The position numbers and the translations under genes are program-made. The notes beneath the pieces were generated by a model. That model was not told where the DNA came from, did no database searches, and saw only the letters and a list, made by a program, of their open reading frames with translations. A DNA stretch of 64,000 nt from Papilionanthe hookeriana x Papilionanthe teres (Eukaryota > Streptophyta > Magnoliopsida > Asparagales > Orchidaceae), in contig CM040432.1 in assembly GCA_022702705.1 (NCBI GenBank), positions 44,728,540-44,792,539 on the forward strand. The letters run 5' to 3'. This document shows, piece by piece, positions 23,390-36,446 of this stretch (the first letter of the stretch is position 1; every line of letters begins with the position of its first letter).

Positions 23390-25071
23390 TTTGAGGATTT
23401 TTGTAGGAATTCCTTGATCTAAAAAGGATTGGGCGATTGATCGAGGATTACTTAATTGGAATTTTGATCCAGATGGAATCATTTGTCGGGCTAACGACGT
23501 TAAACCAAGCGCTTTATGGGAGGCAACCCATAGTTATCAGTGTGCTTTGATTTAGTGTGCTTGAGAGTCATGATTGTTAGTGTTGTATGGTGTTTTCTTT
23601 AGAGTGGATTCACTTGATCTTTATGTATCATTATGGATTGATAAGTTTGATTATTGTTGATAGATGTTTGGATTGTTAGTAGTTTGATTTGATCTTTGTG
23701 TATCATGAGGGATGTGATTCCTTAACTTCTTATTATGGCTAGACTTGATCTCTAATAGTAAATGGATTAACAAGTCCACTATGACTTGGATCTCACCCAG
23801 ACTTGAGTTTTACAGGAGTATCATGAATTTCGAACATCAATAGTTCCATCTTAATTTGTTACGTCCTTTATCTAACTTTATTTTCTTTAGGTAGGAGTCG
23901 CAAACCTATTTGATGAATACCATGTGGATGATCTTACACTATCTTTATAACTGCTAGAGGTTCTTAATTATTGAGATTAGGTGATGCCTGAGATTGGTGT
24001 CTAGAAACCAATTTATCAGGGATAGTCTTATCTTTGGGATTATAATCTAAAAAATCATTTGAAAGTACCTAGTTTATTAGTGTAGTGATTCCGTTAGAAA
24101 TTGGAGGTAAATTAGTAAGATGTGATGAGTTTATGGAATAATTGACCTCATTTATCATGTGTGTTTGTATTTGAATTGTGTGTTTGTGCTAGTGTTACAA
24201 TTGAAGAACATTTTTATATTCCCTTGCCGATACCTGCTATGCTAGTTAGAATTTGGTTTAGTTAATTTCATTCTTGCATGTTTAGTTTAGATTTACTTTC
24301 TGCTACATGATTTCTATCCTGATTAATAATTGTAGATCTTTTTTATAGACACTTGTGGTAAATAGAATTTCTAAACTATTTTCTTCCTGCATATATTTTC
24401 AGTACTAAATGCTATATATGTTAAAAATTAAGTTTGGCGGTAGGAAGAAAAATAAAATTTTAATGTGAAAATACTTCCTTTTAGTGTAATTTTATTACAA
24501 GCATGTTTTAGGCTAGATTTACTTTCTCCTACAGTTTTTCTATCCTGATTATGCATGTATATGAATTTGATAGAATGTTGTAGTAGTAAGTAAATTCAAC
24601 TATTACTTTTTCTTCCTGCTATATTTTATGGAATTAATTGCAAAATATTTTAAAATTTAAGTTTGGGGGGAAGAAAAATTTTTAAAATGTAACTTTATTT
24701 GTCCTCAGTAGCCTATATTTAATTTGATATCAGTTTTAAAATAACTTGTGGTATGTGGTGTTACCTTTAGGTTACTATAATTTGAATTTCAGGAATGTTA
24801 GAAAAATAACTTAGTTGAAGTCCTATGTGAAGAAACTGTTCTAGAGTTAAGATATTTTGTTGGAAACATTGGAAAAATTATTTTTCTATTTATGGTAAAA
24901 AGAAGTTGAATATTTGAAAAGCTAAAATTCTTAGATTTATACTTAATGAGAATTGAGCCTTTATTGAAAACCTTTTTTTGAACTAATATTTACACTTATA
25001 AAAAGTGAGGGAAAATTTTGAGTTTTGATTTTAGAGAGAGGATAGTGAAATCAAAATTATTAAAGGCCTAT
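23390..25071 (+). other. 3' untranslated region of Athila copy C
   Basis: Begins with the family tail (GTTAAACCAAGCGC, GGGAGGCAACCC at 23500-23530). No ORF of note. It carries polypurine-like motifs AAGTTTGG(C/G)GG at 24430 and 24658 inside a duplicated ~225-bp unit. Confidence 0.6.
24276..24700. repeat. ~225-bp imperfect tandem duplication carrying polypurine-like motifs
   Basis: GCATGTTT..AGATTTACTTTC..CTATCCTGATT begins at 24276 and again at 24501. Each unit ends with TTCTTCCTGC...AAGTTTGG(C/G)GG...GAAGAAAAA. Confidence 0.75.
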
Positions 25072-26588
25072 TGACCAAATAAAAAATGTATTGAAAAATT
25101 CATACCAATTGTATATTAACATTTGATGATATTGCACTTTAAAGAAAGGTATTTTCTATATTTTATTACAGGAATGAAGATTTATAGATAATGGAGTAAA
25201 AAGATGAGAAAAAGAGCGAATCTGGAACAAAAAGGACTAAAAAAAGACAAAAATTAAACTAGGTCGCCGACGGCGAGGAATAGGCCACCGACGGCGTGTT
25301 TTTCCCTAGAGCATTTAAATGTATTATAAAGGAGCCCGCCAACGGTGAGATCGAGCCGCCTACAGTGAGCCTGAGTAGTTGGCTATGTTCTAGAAGCCCG
25401 CCGACGGCGCCAACGAGCCCGCCGACGGCGAGAAGGTCGCTTCAAGCAAGATACATTGAATCTGGATGCTTTTTGAAGAGGAACTTTAGCAAACTTTGGA
25501 AATATTGCTCCCTCTTTAAATAGAGACGATTTTAGACCAAATGGGTGTCCTTGGTGTGTCCTTTTTGAGTGTATTATTAGTGTCTTTAGTGTGTAAGTGT
25601 GTTCTAAATAGTAAAATAGTGAGTTTAGTTTAGTGTGCTGTACAAGAAGGAAGAGTCAGAGGAACTTCAAGGAGTCTGCTTGGGGAGAAAATATGAGATA
25701 AGTTTTGTTTATTGTTTTATAAATTTAATTTTATATGAAATCTAAGTTTTGTGGTATTCTTCCGATGCATTCTGAGTAGTCTTCTCTATCTTTCTCCTTG
25801 TTTTTGAGATTTTGTGAAATGAAAAATTGAATTAGTTGTTCCTAAAATATTAAATAAAAATTGTGATAATCTTTTTACATAAATCTTAATTTACTTTCAA
25901 TTTGGCCAATTGAACTGTTAAAATATGTTGATTTCACAACTAAAGTAAAGATTACATCCAAATTCAGGGAAAGCAAAATCCTTGAAAGGAGGGTGTAAAT
26001 AAATAGGGAAATATTATTTATCAGGTGTAGAATTGGATATTTTAGAGTGACAGACTAAAATCTTCAATTCAGTCCTATCGTTTGGGTGTTGAAGTGTAGA
26101 TGTTAGCCCTCAGTCGAGGGGAACGTGGAAGCTCCGAAGTGAGAGCTGGTATCCTCCCAACCTAGCTGTAGATTTAGTAACCAAGCATAGGATTAGTTAA
26201 TATTCTTTATGCCTGGACCAAAGGGTAAAGAATAGGAATGCTCCTATTTGGCACAATATAATTCTAACTAATTTAATTATCCATTCACTTAATTCTCTTA
26301 ACAGGGGAGAGATACTTTTCTAAATTGCAATCTTCCATTCAAAAATTAATAGTAGAGTTTAGTATAAGTGTTCTTTATTTTCGTATGCTAGATAGTAATT
26401 GCAACTGCGATAATTTGTTCATAATCGCTAACTTCACTGTGGGATCGATATCTAGGATTCTATTAGAGCACTGTATTACTTGAACGATATGTATACTTGC
26501 GTTGATAAAGGGGTAACTTTGTTATTATTAAATATTATTTTTTATTTGTTAACACTTATATTGTTACATAACATCACCCCGCCTGTCA
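25072..26588 (+). mobile_element. Athila LTR shared between copies C and D (5' LTR of D)
   Basis: Ends CCTGTCA at 26588, five to six bases before the intact PBS of copy D, so it is D's 5' LTR. The start (TGACCAAAT near 25072) is approximate. It contains TGATATTGCAC (25128), a GC-palindrome cluster (25262-25435), a TATA box CTTTAAATAG (25514-25523) and the conserved R/U5 block 26000-26260. It also sits where copy C would need its 3' LTR, but its tail differs from C's 5' LTR. Confidence 0.72.
25262..25435. repeat. GC-rich palindromic motif cluster in LTR D
   Basis: At least six imperfect copies of GCCGACGGCG, e.g. GTCGCCGACGGCGAGG, CCACCGACGGCGTG, GCCCGCCGACGGCGCC and CCCGCCGACGGCGAG, within AT-rich sequence. 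Confidence 0.88.
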
Positions 26589-26594
26589 AGTTTT

Positions 26595-26612
26595 TGGCGC
26601 CGTTGCCGGGGA
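26595..26612 (+). other. Primer-binding site of Athila copy D (tRNA-Asp)
   Basis: TGGCGCCGTTGCCGGGGA, the canonical Athila site complementary to the 3' end of tRNA-Asp, unmutated and directly after the LTR. Confidence 0.92.
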
Positions 26613-26700
26613 AGTAAAGTAATTATTAAAATAATTTGTAAAATAATTATTAAAATAATTACTAGAGTAACGGACTATTTAAAAATTACTTAAGTTGTGT

Positions 26701-28510
26701 ATGCGTAAATTTGGAACTGAAAATTTAATACATTAAGATTCGGAATTAGAACGCACTATTAAAAAAATTATAAAATAGAAAAAAATTATAAATTTAAATC
26801 AAATGGCAAATAATCCAGCGATTAAAAATACAAATCAACCGTGTCCTTTAAGAGATTACGTTAACCCTACATTAGATGAAATTCACTTAACTATACAAAA
26901 TCCTAATGTATCGGCTAATTCATTTGAGCTTAAACCTACAATTATTCAAATGGTACAGAATAATCAATTTAGTGGTTCACCAAACGATGATCCTAATTTA
27001 CATCTCGCTAATTTTTTAGAACTTTGTGCTACTTTTAAATATGACGAAGTATCTAATGATGCTGTTAGACTTAGGCTTTTTCTTTTCTTTAAGGGATAAG
27101 GCTAAGATGTGGTTAAATTTGTTAGCATCTAGATCTATTAGAACTTGGAGAGAATTATCACAAAAATTTCTATCCAAATACTTTCCTCCTTCAAAAACTG
27201 CAAAGCATAGAAATGATATAACCTCTTTTAGTCAGTTTGACAGAGAATCGATATACGAAGCTTGGGAGAGATTTAAAGATCTTCTTAGGAAATGCCCACA
27301 TCATGCGTTACCAGATTGGTTAATTATTCAATTTTTTATAATGAATTAGTAGGATCTTTTAGATTTATCATTGATGCTGCTGGTGGTGGTTCATTAATGT
27401 TAAAACCATTTGATGAGGCTTATTCATTAATTGAAGAAATGGCTACCAACAAATTTCAATGGCCTTCTGAAAGGCTAAATCCTAAAAAAATAGCCAGTAT
27501 CCATGATTCTGATGCAATATCTATGTTAGCTTCTAAGATTGCTGCTATATCTAAGAAATTAGATCATTTTGGAATGAATTATTCTCCTACTATAATAGAA
27601 GAAAATTTATCTGGACAATTTGTGGATGCTCAACCTTCTTATGAAACTTTAAATGCTATTAATAATCGACCCAATAATTCTTATGCAAATTATTACAACC
27701 CTGGTTGGAAAAATCATCCAAATTTTAATTGGAATAATAGTTCTACTAATCAATAATGGATAAACAACTCATCAAACCCATTAGGAAATTCATCTAACCA
27801 AGGAAATTCTAATTATAAACCTTCTTATCCACCTGGATTTAATAATAACTCTCAATTTAAGGAAAATAAGTTATCTATGGAAGAATTGATATTAAATATG
27901 GGTCAACGATTGCAGAATCAAGGAAATCAGCTATAAATTCAAGGAAACCAATTACAAAATCAAGGAACATCTATTAAAAAAATTGAAACTTAACATGGGC
28001 ATATCAATACTGCGCTTAATAATAGAATTTCTGGAAGTTTTCCTAGTAATGTGGAAATTAATCCTAAAGACCAAGGAAAAGAACAAATCAAAGCGATACA
28101 ATTACGAAGCGGAAAAGAATTAGAAACAAGAATACAAAAGGAAATGGAAATTGAAAAAGAGAAAGTGGAAACAGAAAAAGAAAAGGATCAGCAAGATCAA
28201 GATTTAGAATATCCGTTAATACCTATGAAAATTTATGTAGAAAAACCACCACCACTATTTCCTCAGCGATTAAAGCACATTAAAAAGGATAAGCAATTTT
28301 CTAAATTCCTTGAAATCCTGAAGAAATTAATGGTAAATATTCCCTTTGTAGAAGCATTAGAACAAATGCCCAATTATGTGAAGTTTATGAAAGATATTTT
28401 AAACAAAAAGAGAAAGTTCACAGACAATGAAACTGTTGCACTTAGCGAAGAGTGTAGTGCAATTATTCAGAAAAAGCTTCCTGAGAAATTAAAAGATCCT
28501 GGTAGTTTCA
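26701..28510 (+). pseudogene. Athila copy D gag and linker, interrupted at the protease by an Ogre insertion
   Basis: ATG at 26701 (MRKF, then DSELERTI as in copy A), with early stops; open from 26803 (MANNPAIKN, LRDYVNP, IIQMVQNNQF). One-base indels shift the frame near 27085 (before RDKAKMWLN) and near 27330 (after LPDWLIIQ). The CCHC-free linker (NYYNPGWKNHPNFNWN) ends at a stop at 27754-27756, with further stops before 28051. The frame from 28051 reads EQIKAIQLRSGKELE, PPPLFPQRLK and FVEALEQMPNYVKFM, and reaches LKDPGSF at 28510, where the Ogre element enters. Coding resumes at 55411. Confidence 0.87.
28506..28510. repeat. Left target-site duplication TTTCA of the Ogre-like element
   Basis: TTTCA directly before the LTR start TGTTGACC and repeated at 55406-55410 directly after the LTR end GCCGACA. 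Joining the flanks restores the protease frame of Athila D. Confidence 0.95.
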
Positions 28511-30879
28511 TGTTGACCTCATTTATGATGAGGTCTTCTCTTCCCTCTTTAGTGTTTAGGATCTAGCCTTAGGCTTTTCCTTTGACTTTCTTAGAGGACT
28601 AGAATTGGGACCCATCCCTTAGAAATTTGAACCACTTCTTGCCTCCCTGCAAACCCCACCAGCTTGATTGTAGACCCCTAATCACCTAGAGGGTTGAAAT
28701 CAAATGTGAAGGTTTAAAGGATGAGTTCCCTATAGGACTCTTTGGCCTTAGGACCACCCTAGGTGGCTTGGTCTGGTGAGGGTTAACTTACACACTCACT
28801 ACACTCACACTCTACACTCTCACACACACAATCCAAATCCTAAAACCACTCCCATACCCAACTTGACTCCTTGGCTCATGTAGGTAATTCATATGGATGG
28901 ACCTTAACCCCTCAGCCCCTGGCTAAGAGGGTTAGAAACAACATAGTGAATGCCTCAAATGAGTCCTCTCATGGTTCATATAGGCTTAATATGACTTCAT
29001 GGCTCAACCAAAGTGCTTCTATTTCACTCACATTTGATCAATCTTCTTTTTTCCAAAATTTCAATTTTTGACCTCGGGGACCCTACACCCATCAAACCTA
29101 CTAAAAGCACTTAAAAATTGCCCAAATCTTCCAAAATTTCCAAATCACCCAAAATTCCCCAAAATTAACCTTGAACATTTCCTTACCAATCAAATTGATC
29201 ATCCATAGCCAAAAATACCAAAAATTCCAAAAATACCCCCCAATACCCTCCAAATACCCAAAATGCCCCTCCTAGCCAAAAAATCCAAAAATTCAAAAAA
29301 TTCCCAGAAAATTCATGAAAATAAAAAATATTCCCAATTTCATTTTGTCCAACTACACAATGGGCCAATTTTGTCAATTTACCCCACTTTTACCAAAACT
29401 CCCAATTTAGCCCACTCTTAACCCAAGTGAACCCAATGTCAAACCAAATCTACCCAATTGACCCCAATTTTGGTCCAATTCACTTCTAAAATCTAATTCA
29501 ATATCCGCAATATCAATCTAGACCAAATCCAAGTCCAATTTGATTGACATTTGGGTCCAATTTCACTTTTGAGCTTAAGGCCCAATTTGGACCCATGACC
29601 CAAACATAGCACAAACCAAACCAATTCAACTCCAATTGATCCTAAACCTTTTCTAAACCTTCCCTAACATCCCCACAAACAAAACACTAACATAATTTGC
29701 CCAAAATGTGGACCCAAACCCCACTCAAATTCAACCCAAAACCAAAAAGCCCAATTTTGACCTAAACCCAAACCTAACCCAAATAAGCCCAAATCCCAAA
29801 ACCAAAACCCAACCAAAGCTGAAACCTCTTTGAAACACTCCCATAAACATTTCACAACATTAATTTTACATCAATTTCAACCCTAGACCAACATTGGCCC
29901 AAATTAGCCCAATTTGACCTACATTGGCCCATGTACCAAATGAACCCAAATTCAACCCAATTCAATTCCAAACCACCTCAAATTTATTTCAAATCACTCA
30001 TGACACATCCCTAAACCAAACCCTACAATTATTTGGCCCAAAATTCTACAAAATTCCCATCCATGAATTCATTCTTAAACCTAAACGCTCATTCCCTTAA
30101 GCCTTCCTAAAAGCCCAAAGTCCATGAAAAAGCCCACATGAAATTCCTCTCATCATCCCTTTGATTTAAGACACTTCCTAAGTTCTAAAATACATCACCA
30201 AGTAAACCCAAATCAAGCCTTATGACAATTCTCCTTAAATCCATGAAAAATTCCAACACCCTTTCTCATGCAAGTGAGACAACTTTTCCTCAGACCATAT
30301 ATGAGCCATGAAGCCATGCATGAGCCACATGGAAGCCATGTGAGCCATGGAATCTACTTTCCACCTCACCATACCCAAGATGGCAAGAGGAGGAGGCCCT
30401 TTCCATATTCCCTTAAGGGGATTAGCCACTTCCATGACTCCACTAAACCTTGCTTAAACTTAATTGTACTTGGATGGTGACCCTTCCCCACTAATTAAGC
30501 CGACCTAAACCACTTTATCTTCAGCCCAAACTAGCCATGGGAAGGTGCACCTAACCCAATCCATGCATTTGACCAAACTTAGCCAAAATACACCCTTACC
30601 CCATTCTACTTTGATTCAAACACTTTACACATGGCAAAGCTCAATTGCCTGCACAAACCTCCAGCCCTGACCCAAATGGACCTAAGGGTGACCCATGCCT
30701 GCCGGCCAGCCGCCTGGATCGCCGGAAAACACCATGGTCGAGACCTTGGGAGGAGCCAAACTTTTCAATTCTGCCTTGTTGAGTTGTCCCAGCCCAATTG
30801 AACACCATGGATGTTCTTCCCTTGACCTAAGCAGTTGATCCCAAGCCTTAAACCCCCCTGGGAGGCCCTCCACCCTCTC

Positions 30880-30890
30880 CTATTTAAACA
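30880..30890 (+). promoter_or_regulatory. TATA box of the Ogre LTR
   Basis: CTATTTAAACA after a CT-rich stretch. It is conserved at 50398-50407 in the 3' LTR and 57853-57862 in the right-hand LTR. Transcription would start about 30 bp downstream. Confidence 0.65.
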
Positions 30891-31305
30891 CCACCTCCTC
30901 TCGGCCATGAGAGGTGTTGAACCAAAACTTACTGAAACCCTGCCAAAATCATCCCAGATCACTCTCTACACATAGAGAACTTGATCCCCACTGAAATCCC
31001 CTGCCATTTCCTCTCCGCGAGCTCAATTTCGTAGTTGAAATTCAAGCCCAAAACCGGGGCACTTCACCACGGTGAGCCAATCTCCAAATTGATTGGTCCT
31101 ACACCTTCACCGGACCAAGAGGAGAAGTTTCCCAGCAAAAGCCCCCTCACCGGAGCCAGCCATTGCTTCCGACCTCCAAGCTTTGTGATCGGGCTTGGTC
31201 GAAATCATACATAGACATTTCACCAGGCCAAGGGACTTCATCTGGAGCTTGCTTGGACCCAATGGAACGTGACACAACTCTCAGATCGAAGCTTCACTTC
31301 TCTGA

Positions 31306-31318
31306 GCAAAGGTATGGA
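31306..31318 (+). other. Conserved splice-donor-like site in the Ogre leader
   Basis: GAGCAAAG/GTATGG, with GT at 31312-31313. It is kept in all three LTR copies that span it (GT at 50830 and 58269) downstream of the TATA box. It could pair with acceptor-like sites before ORF1 (36443) and before the AlkB ORF (45065). Use as a splice site is inferred. Confidence 0.4.
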
Positions 31319-33419
31319 CTCACTCTTCTTCCCGAGCTTACAGAGATTCTCCATTTAATTTGAATCAATTTAAATGCATGTTTACCGTATGGATGTGTTC
31401 GTCTCTTCAAGATGAATCAATAGAGCATAAGAACTCAAAAATCCGTTGAGAATCGAGTGAGAAATTAGGGTTAGAAGGTTGACGGTCACGAGTTCACACC
31501 AGTCGTAGACGATGACTGGGAACCGTTGGATCGCGCGTGTATTGAGCGGACGACCAGGATCGCGCCGGACGGAGCAATGGGACATGAACCGCGGGCCCCT
31601 GGAGCGCTGAGTCGGATGGCAGCGCCGAATCAGGAGACGACGCGTGGAGCTTCGGAGCTGCCGAGGTTGACGCGGCGCCGCGTGGATAAGTAGGAAAATA
31701 GGGATTTTTCTTATTTATTAAATACCCAGAACTTCAAAAATCCATAACTTTGTGTAGAAAAATTCTAAAAATAAAATAAAAATACCCTCTTGCTCAGTGA
31801 ACAGAGGAGAATAATGTGAAAAAGAAATCAAATAATTTCATTAAGTATTTTATTTTTAATGATTTATTTACTCTCTGCATTGTTTTAATTCTCCATGCAT
31901 ATAGGAAATTCACTATGGCATGAGACCATAGGGCTTTTGAAGCCTCTGAACTTGGGAACATTCCTTGAATTTTCCAAGGTCAGAGGCCATCGCTATGAGA
32001 AGTTATTGATTTTTTAAGTTCATATTACTATTTTGAGTATTTTAATTCCAATAATTAGCATGTTAAGAAATAAATTCTAGGAAAATTTGGTGATGTTGCT
32101 TGTGATCAGAAGGACCTAGGAAAAATAAGTTTTGAGTTAATTCACTTTGAATAACCCTAATTGGCCTAAACACCCAGAATTGAACTTTAATTAATTAGGG
32201 TTAACCATTCATCAAATTAACTTAAAAACAATTCTCCACTATCCTCTAGGGATAGGAGAACACCACATAAAAATTTGAAACCAATTGGACTTGATTAACC
32301 CCACCAAATGGGTTGATTAAGCCTCTTAAGCAAAAATGTGTAAAATTAAACTTTAAAAATTCATAACTCACAAAATACTTTTCAAAAATTCACAAAAATG
32401 GTTTTGGATCCTCTCTGATATCAGAGGAACTTAGGAAAATTAAAATTGTAATTTTCTAAAAAAGTTGATTTTTATCATTATTTTAATATTTTTAATAATT
32501 AAAAAATAATAAAAACTATAAAATTATTAAAAATCACCAAAATGTTACATTTTGAATTCTAATCACTTAGGAACAAATTAAATATTTTTCTTAAGCCTCT
32601 AGGGTGAGATACTGAATTTTAAAGGCTTAATGTAATTTTTAATATTAAAAATGTATTTTCCAACCTTCTCACCAAAATAATTCTAATAAAACAAAGAAAA
32701 ATTAGAAAATTATAAAAATTGATTTTCTGGTTTTTCTGATATCAGAGAGATTTTTGAAAAATAGAAAATTCATTTTTCAACCTTTATTTTATTTTTAAAT
32801 TAATTAATACTCCAAAATTCAAAATAATTATAATAAATAAAATAAAATTCAAAAAATCACCAAAATTAGTCGAAATTGTCCTCTGGTCATTAGGAGTGCC
32901 CCATAATTTTCTTAAGGACAGAAAATTTCCCTTGGTCATCTTATTGAATTTTCCTTGAAAAATCCCTATTTTCCACAAAAAATAATTATATAAATAAATT
33001 AAATACAGAAAAATCACATTTTCTCCTCTAATGTTTTAATTGAATGTGAGTGAAACCACATAAAAATTTCAAATTCATTTAAGTTCAATTTAGTGAGTTA
33101 TGGAATTATTAAGCTTGAAGGGAAAAATGGTAATTAAAATTTTAACCCTTAATTAAAACTTTAGGCTTAATAAAATGAGAGAGTAAAATATTTGATCCTA
33201 ATCTAATTTGGATGATTGAAATTTAAATAATTAAAGGATAGAGACCCATCAATCATTTTTTTTAAGAATAAACCTTAATTAATTAATTAATTAAATTTGG
33301 AAGATTAATAAAAATTGAAATTATTAAAATAGGGATATTATTTAGAAGACATTTGTTCTTTAATTTAAGAATCCCTAAATTAATCACCTCAATAATATTT
33401 AATTCCTAATTAAAATGAT

Positions 33420-33830
33420 AATTCAAACTCAAGATTTAAAATACTAAAAGACTTAATCACTAAATTAAATTAAAATTAAAACATTTAAATTAAATCCTTC
33501 CAAAATTTCAATTAAATTAATACTTTAATAATTAAATTAAATCATCTTTAAAACATAAAAAATAAAATATTAAATTAAAATTAAAATAAAATTAAATTAA
33601 AATTAAAATTAAATTAAATTAAATTAAATCAAATTAATTTAAATTAAATTAAAACATATTAAATTAAATTAAATTAAATAAAAAATAATAATAATAATAA
33701 TAATTAAATTAAAATAAAAATCAAAACTAAATTAAAATTAAAATTAAAATTAAAATTAAATCAAATTAAATTAAAATTAAATTAAATTAAATTAAATTGA
33801 ATTGAATTAAATATAACATCACTTAAGACA
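33420..33830. repeat. ATTAA-type low-complexity array in the 5' LTR
   Basis: About 400 bp of AATTAAATTAAAATTAAA-like sequence with a short (ATA)n run near 33684. Equivalent stretches lie at 52990-53310 (3' LTR) and 60380-60770 (right-hand LTR) with different lengths. Confidence 0.9.
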
Positions 33831-35504
33831 TAAAGAATTCAAAATAAATCTAAAACAACTTAAACATTATTCCAAACTTAGACCCATTAATTAAAATTAA
33901 ATTAAATCACTAACCACTTAAACATCAATTTGCCCTCAAAAGCTTTTGTTGTCATAACTCTTAAACAGAGTATTAAGTGAAGTGTTACTTCACTTATAGG
34001 ATATTTAAATGTCCTAGTTCACTGAGCAAAAGAACAAAACTTAATTAAACCTCGGATGATTAATTCACATGATTAATTAAATCCGTTTGGACTTAGAATA
34101 ATTCCAGCAATATTGAAAAGATGTTTATGTTTCATCTTAAGCACTTCCTTAATATGACGGGGTGTTTTATAAGAAAAATTGAACTTAATTATTCTTTGAT
34201 GCAGAAAATCATCCATAAACAAAATTGAAAACCTAGACGTCATAGGAATGACTAGCTATAGGACTAGGATCTTGGTAGAAAACCAGAAACCTTGCCCTTA
34301 GCTTTACCTAGGTAATTGCTATAAATATTTAAAATGCTCTAACATGTCTTTCAAGTGCAGCTTGGAATGACGGGAAGACCCTCCAGGTACGCTTTTATTT
34401 TATTGCAATTTACTTTATTACAAATGCACTTTACTTTTCTTGCATGATAAACAACTGTTGCATGAAAACCAAAACCTTTAGGGTAGTCCCTAAAAGCGAA
34501 ACCAAAACTAAATTAAAAATCACCGCAAGATAAAATTCACCGCCACAATATTTCAAAATATAAGACAACTCAAAATTTAATCACAAACAGAACAACAAAA
34601 CTACAATTGCAACTAAATTAAAACGTCTCGTTGAATGATCGGAAATACCTCAGATGATGTAACCCACGTGTTGCTAACGGGATTTCCCACTGTCTAAATG
34701 AAAGTGTGGAACTCACTCAGTTGAGTTTAGCAAATTCATCTGGAGTAAGTGAATTCAATGAAAATAACGGTGCAGGGATGACGGAACCGTGGGATCTTAA
34801 TCGGTTCTGTTTAAACAACTTTAAGATTTGTTTTAATTAAAATATTAAAAACACTTGGACTTTAAGATTTCTAAACCAAAACACTTTTCTCGTCTCTTGA
34901 TTTTCACCCTCTATAACTAAACCTCTGCAACAACAAGGAGCGTGGAGCACGGTGGGCAGCACGGCCATCTTCGTCAGCAAAACAACTCTACATCAGCTAA
35001 ACATTCCTAGAATTAAACAACAAAGCCATAGGATTTCGAGGTAGTTTGCCTAGTGCAACATAAATCCTCAACTCTTCGTTAGGCATTTGCATGATCATGT
35101 CATGTGAATTAAGCCCTAACCGATCTTAGGACTCGAGGTAGTCGTTTGGTACGACACGAAACCCTCACATCTTCAAGGCTATTTGTATGATTTTATCCTA
35201 CAAACATAAGTCCAAATTAATTAAAATTGGCAAGATTGAAATATCAGATAATATTAGGATTTTCTTAAATCTAAGCGAAACAATAGGATAGTTTGGGAAG
35301 TTGACAAGATTCTTCTTGGATCCTCGACTTCTCCTACTTCTCTTCCTTTGGATTCTCAAAAATAAATTGTTCCAAATTTTGAGTCATTCCCTTTTGAATT
35401 TCCAAAAATCCAATCTTTTGAAAACCTTAAACTTTGAAATTCTTGAGAGCAAAACCACTGATCATTATTGAGAGTTTTCTTAAGTGATTCCCGTCATTTA
35501 AGAT

Positions 35505-35592
35505 GTAATTAACTATAGGGGCTTGCCCTTATAGGGAACTTTAAGAACCCAGGTAATATAAACCCTGCCTAATTCATTTATATTAAGCAGGG
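35505..35592. repeat. Pair of conserved hairpins near the Ogre LTR 3' end
   Basis: An imperfect CTATAGGGG..CCCTTATAG hairpin, then CCCTGCCTAAT (35563) pairing with ATTAAGCAGGG (to 35592) around an 8-nt loop, one mismatch. In the 3' LTR copy (55052-55081) the second stem is a perfect 11 bp; the left copy (4092-4121) has one mismatch. Possible RNA structure; function unknown. Confidence 0.72.
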
Positions 35593-35922
35593 GAACTTGT
35601 CGGCTTATAAAATTGGTTTGCAGACCAAACGGATGTCACAAATCTTCTAATTTATTTAATCGAGCCCCCATTATCAAGCAGCGTGTCTATTCTTCGGGAT
35701 AGATACACGGTTTGTGATGCGGTGCTCGTTTATATAAACTATCTGGGATGTGAGATCGGTTTAATTTCATATCTTAAAATTATTTTCAAAAATTAAATAC
35801 TACTTTCTAAACCATATATACATATTTAAATTAAATTTAAAATCTAGAATTCACCGACAATTTCTGTTAGGCGACCCCTTTTCAAAATAAAACACATAAC
35901 CTAAAAATATGCCGACAACTTC

Positions 35923-35940
35923 TGGCGACTCCGCTGGGGA
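35923..35940 (+). other. Primer-binding site of the Ogre-like element (tRNA-Arg)
   Basis: TGGCGACTCCGCTGGGGA, 5 bp after the LTR end. It is complementary to the 3' end (with CCA) of plant tRNA-Arg(ACG), the primer type described for Ogre. Confidence 0.88.
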
Positions 35941-36446
35941 ATAGTTCCTCTCTCCATTTTGATCAGACGGGTTTACTTTCATAAATCGGTAGTGAGCCCA
36001 TGCCCCTAGTGGACCAAACTACCATTCTTCCGTTGGAATACCCCGTTCATTTACGTCTCGAACGAGTATAACCAACTCCTCTCGGATTTAGGAGCCACTG
36101 TTTAGACACCCCTAAATGGAGAGGTTCCGAGATCCTTTTACCTCTTTTCTGAGGTGGGGTGGACCCCCAATAGGTGTTAGTTTAGGAGCGGTCCTCGAGT
36201 CGAGAAGTCTTGCATAAAAATTTCTCTTCCTTTCTAATTCTGAATCGGATTCCTTACCTTCTCTACACCTTTGAACATTCTGTTCCTAATAAACCAACCC
36301 TCTAATGAATGACTCTTTTAACAAATAACTCCTTTTTATAAATACATGAACAAAAATGTGTTCGGACTCTTTTCGATTCTTTTCTTTTCGTCCTGATGAG
36401 AAGAAGCATAACTTGGGACTGACAATCAGAATCTACCTTGCAGAAA

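Larger units (their letters stand above)
28511..35917 (+). repeat. 5' LTR of the Ogre-like element (7.4 kb)
   Basis: U3 (28511 to about 30900) is rich in CCCAAACCC/CCAAAATT words. A TATA box lies at 30880-30890. A GC-rich patch at 31500-31690 (GCGGCGCC, CGCGGGCCCC) and a long ATTAA-rich low-complexity stretch follow, then two small hairpins and the end GCCGACA. The LTR is longer than the LTRs usually described for legume Ogre. Small ORFs within it are not supported as genes. Confidence 0.93.

Noticed and set aside
31382..31585. Antisense ORFs ending LEETNTSIR in all three Ogre LTRs (also 50900-51196, 58339-58605)
   Set aside because: The common end reflects nucleotide identity of the LTRs. 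The upstream parts diverge in frame and length, so no conserved protein.
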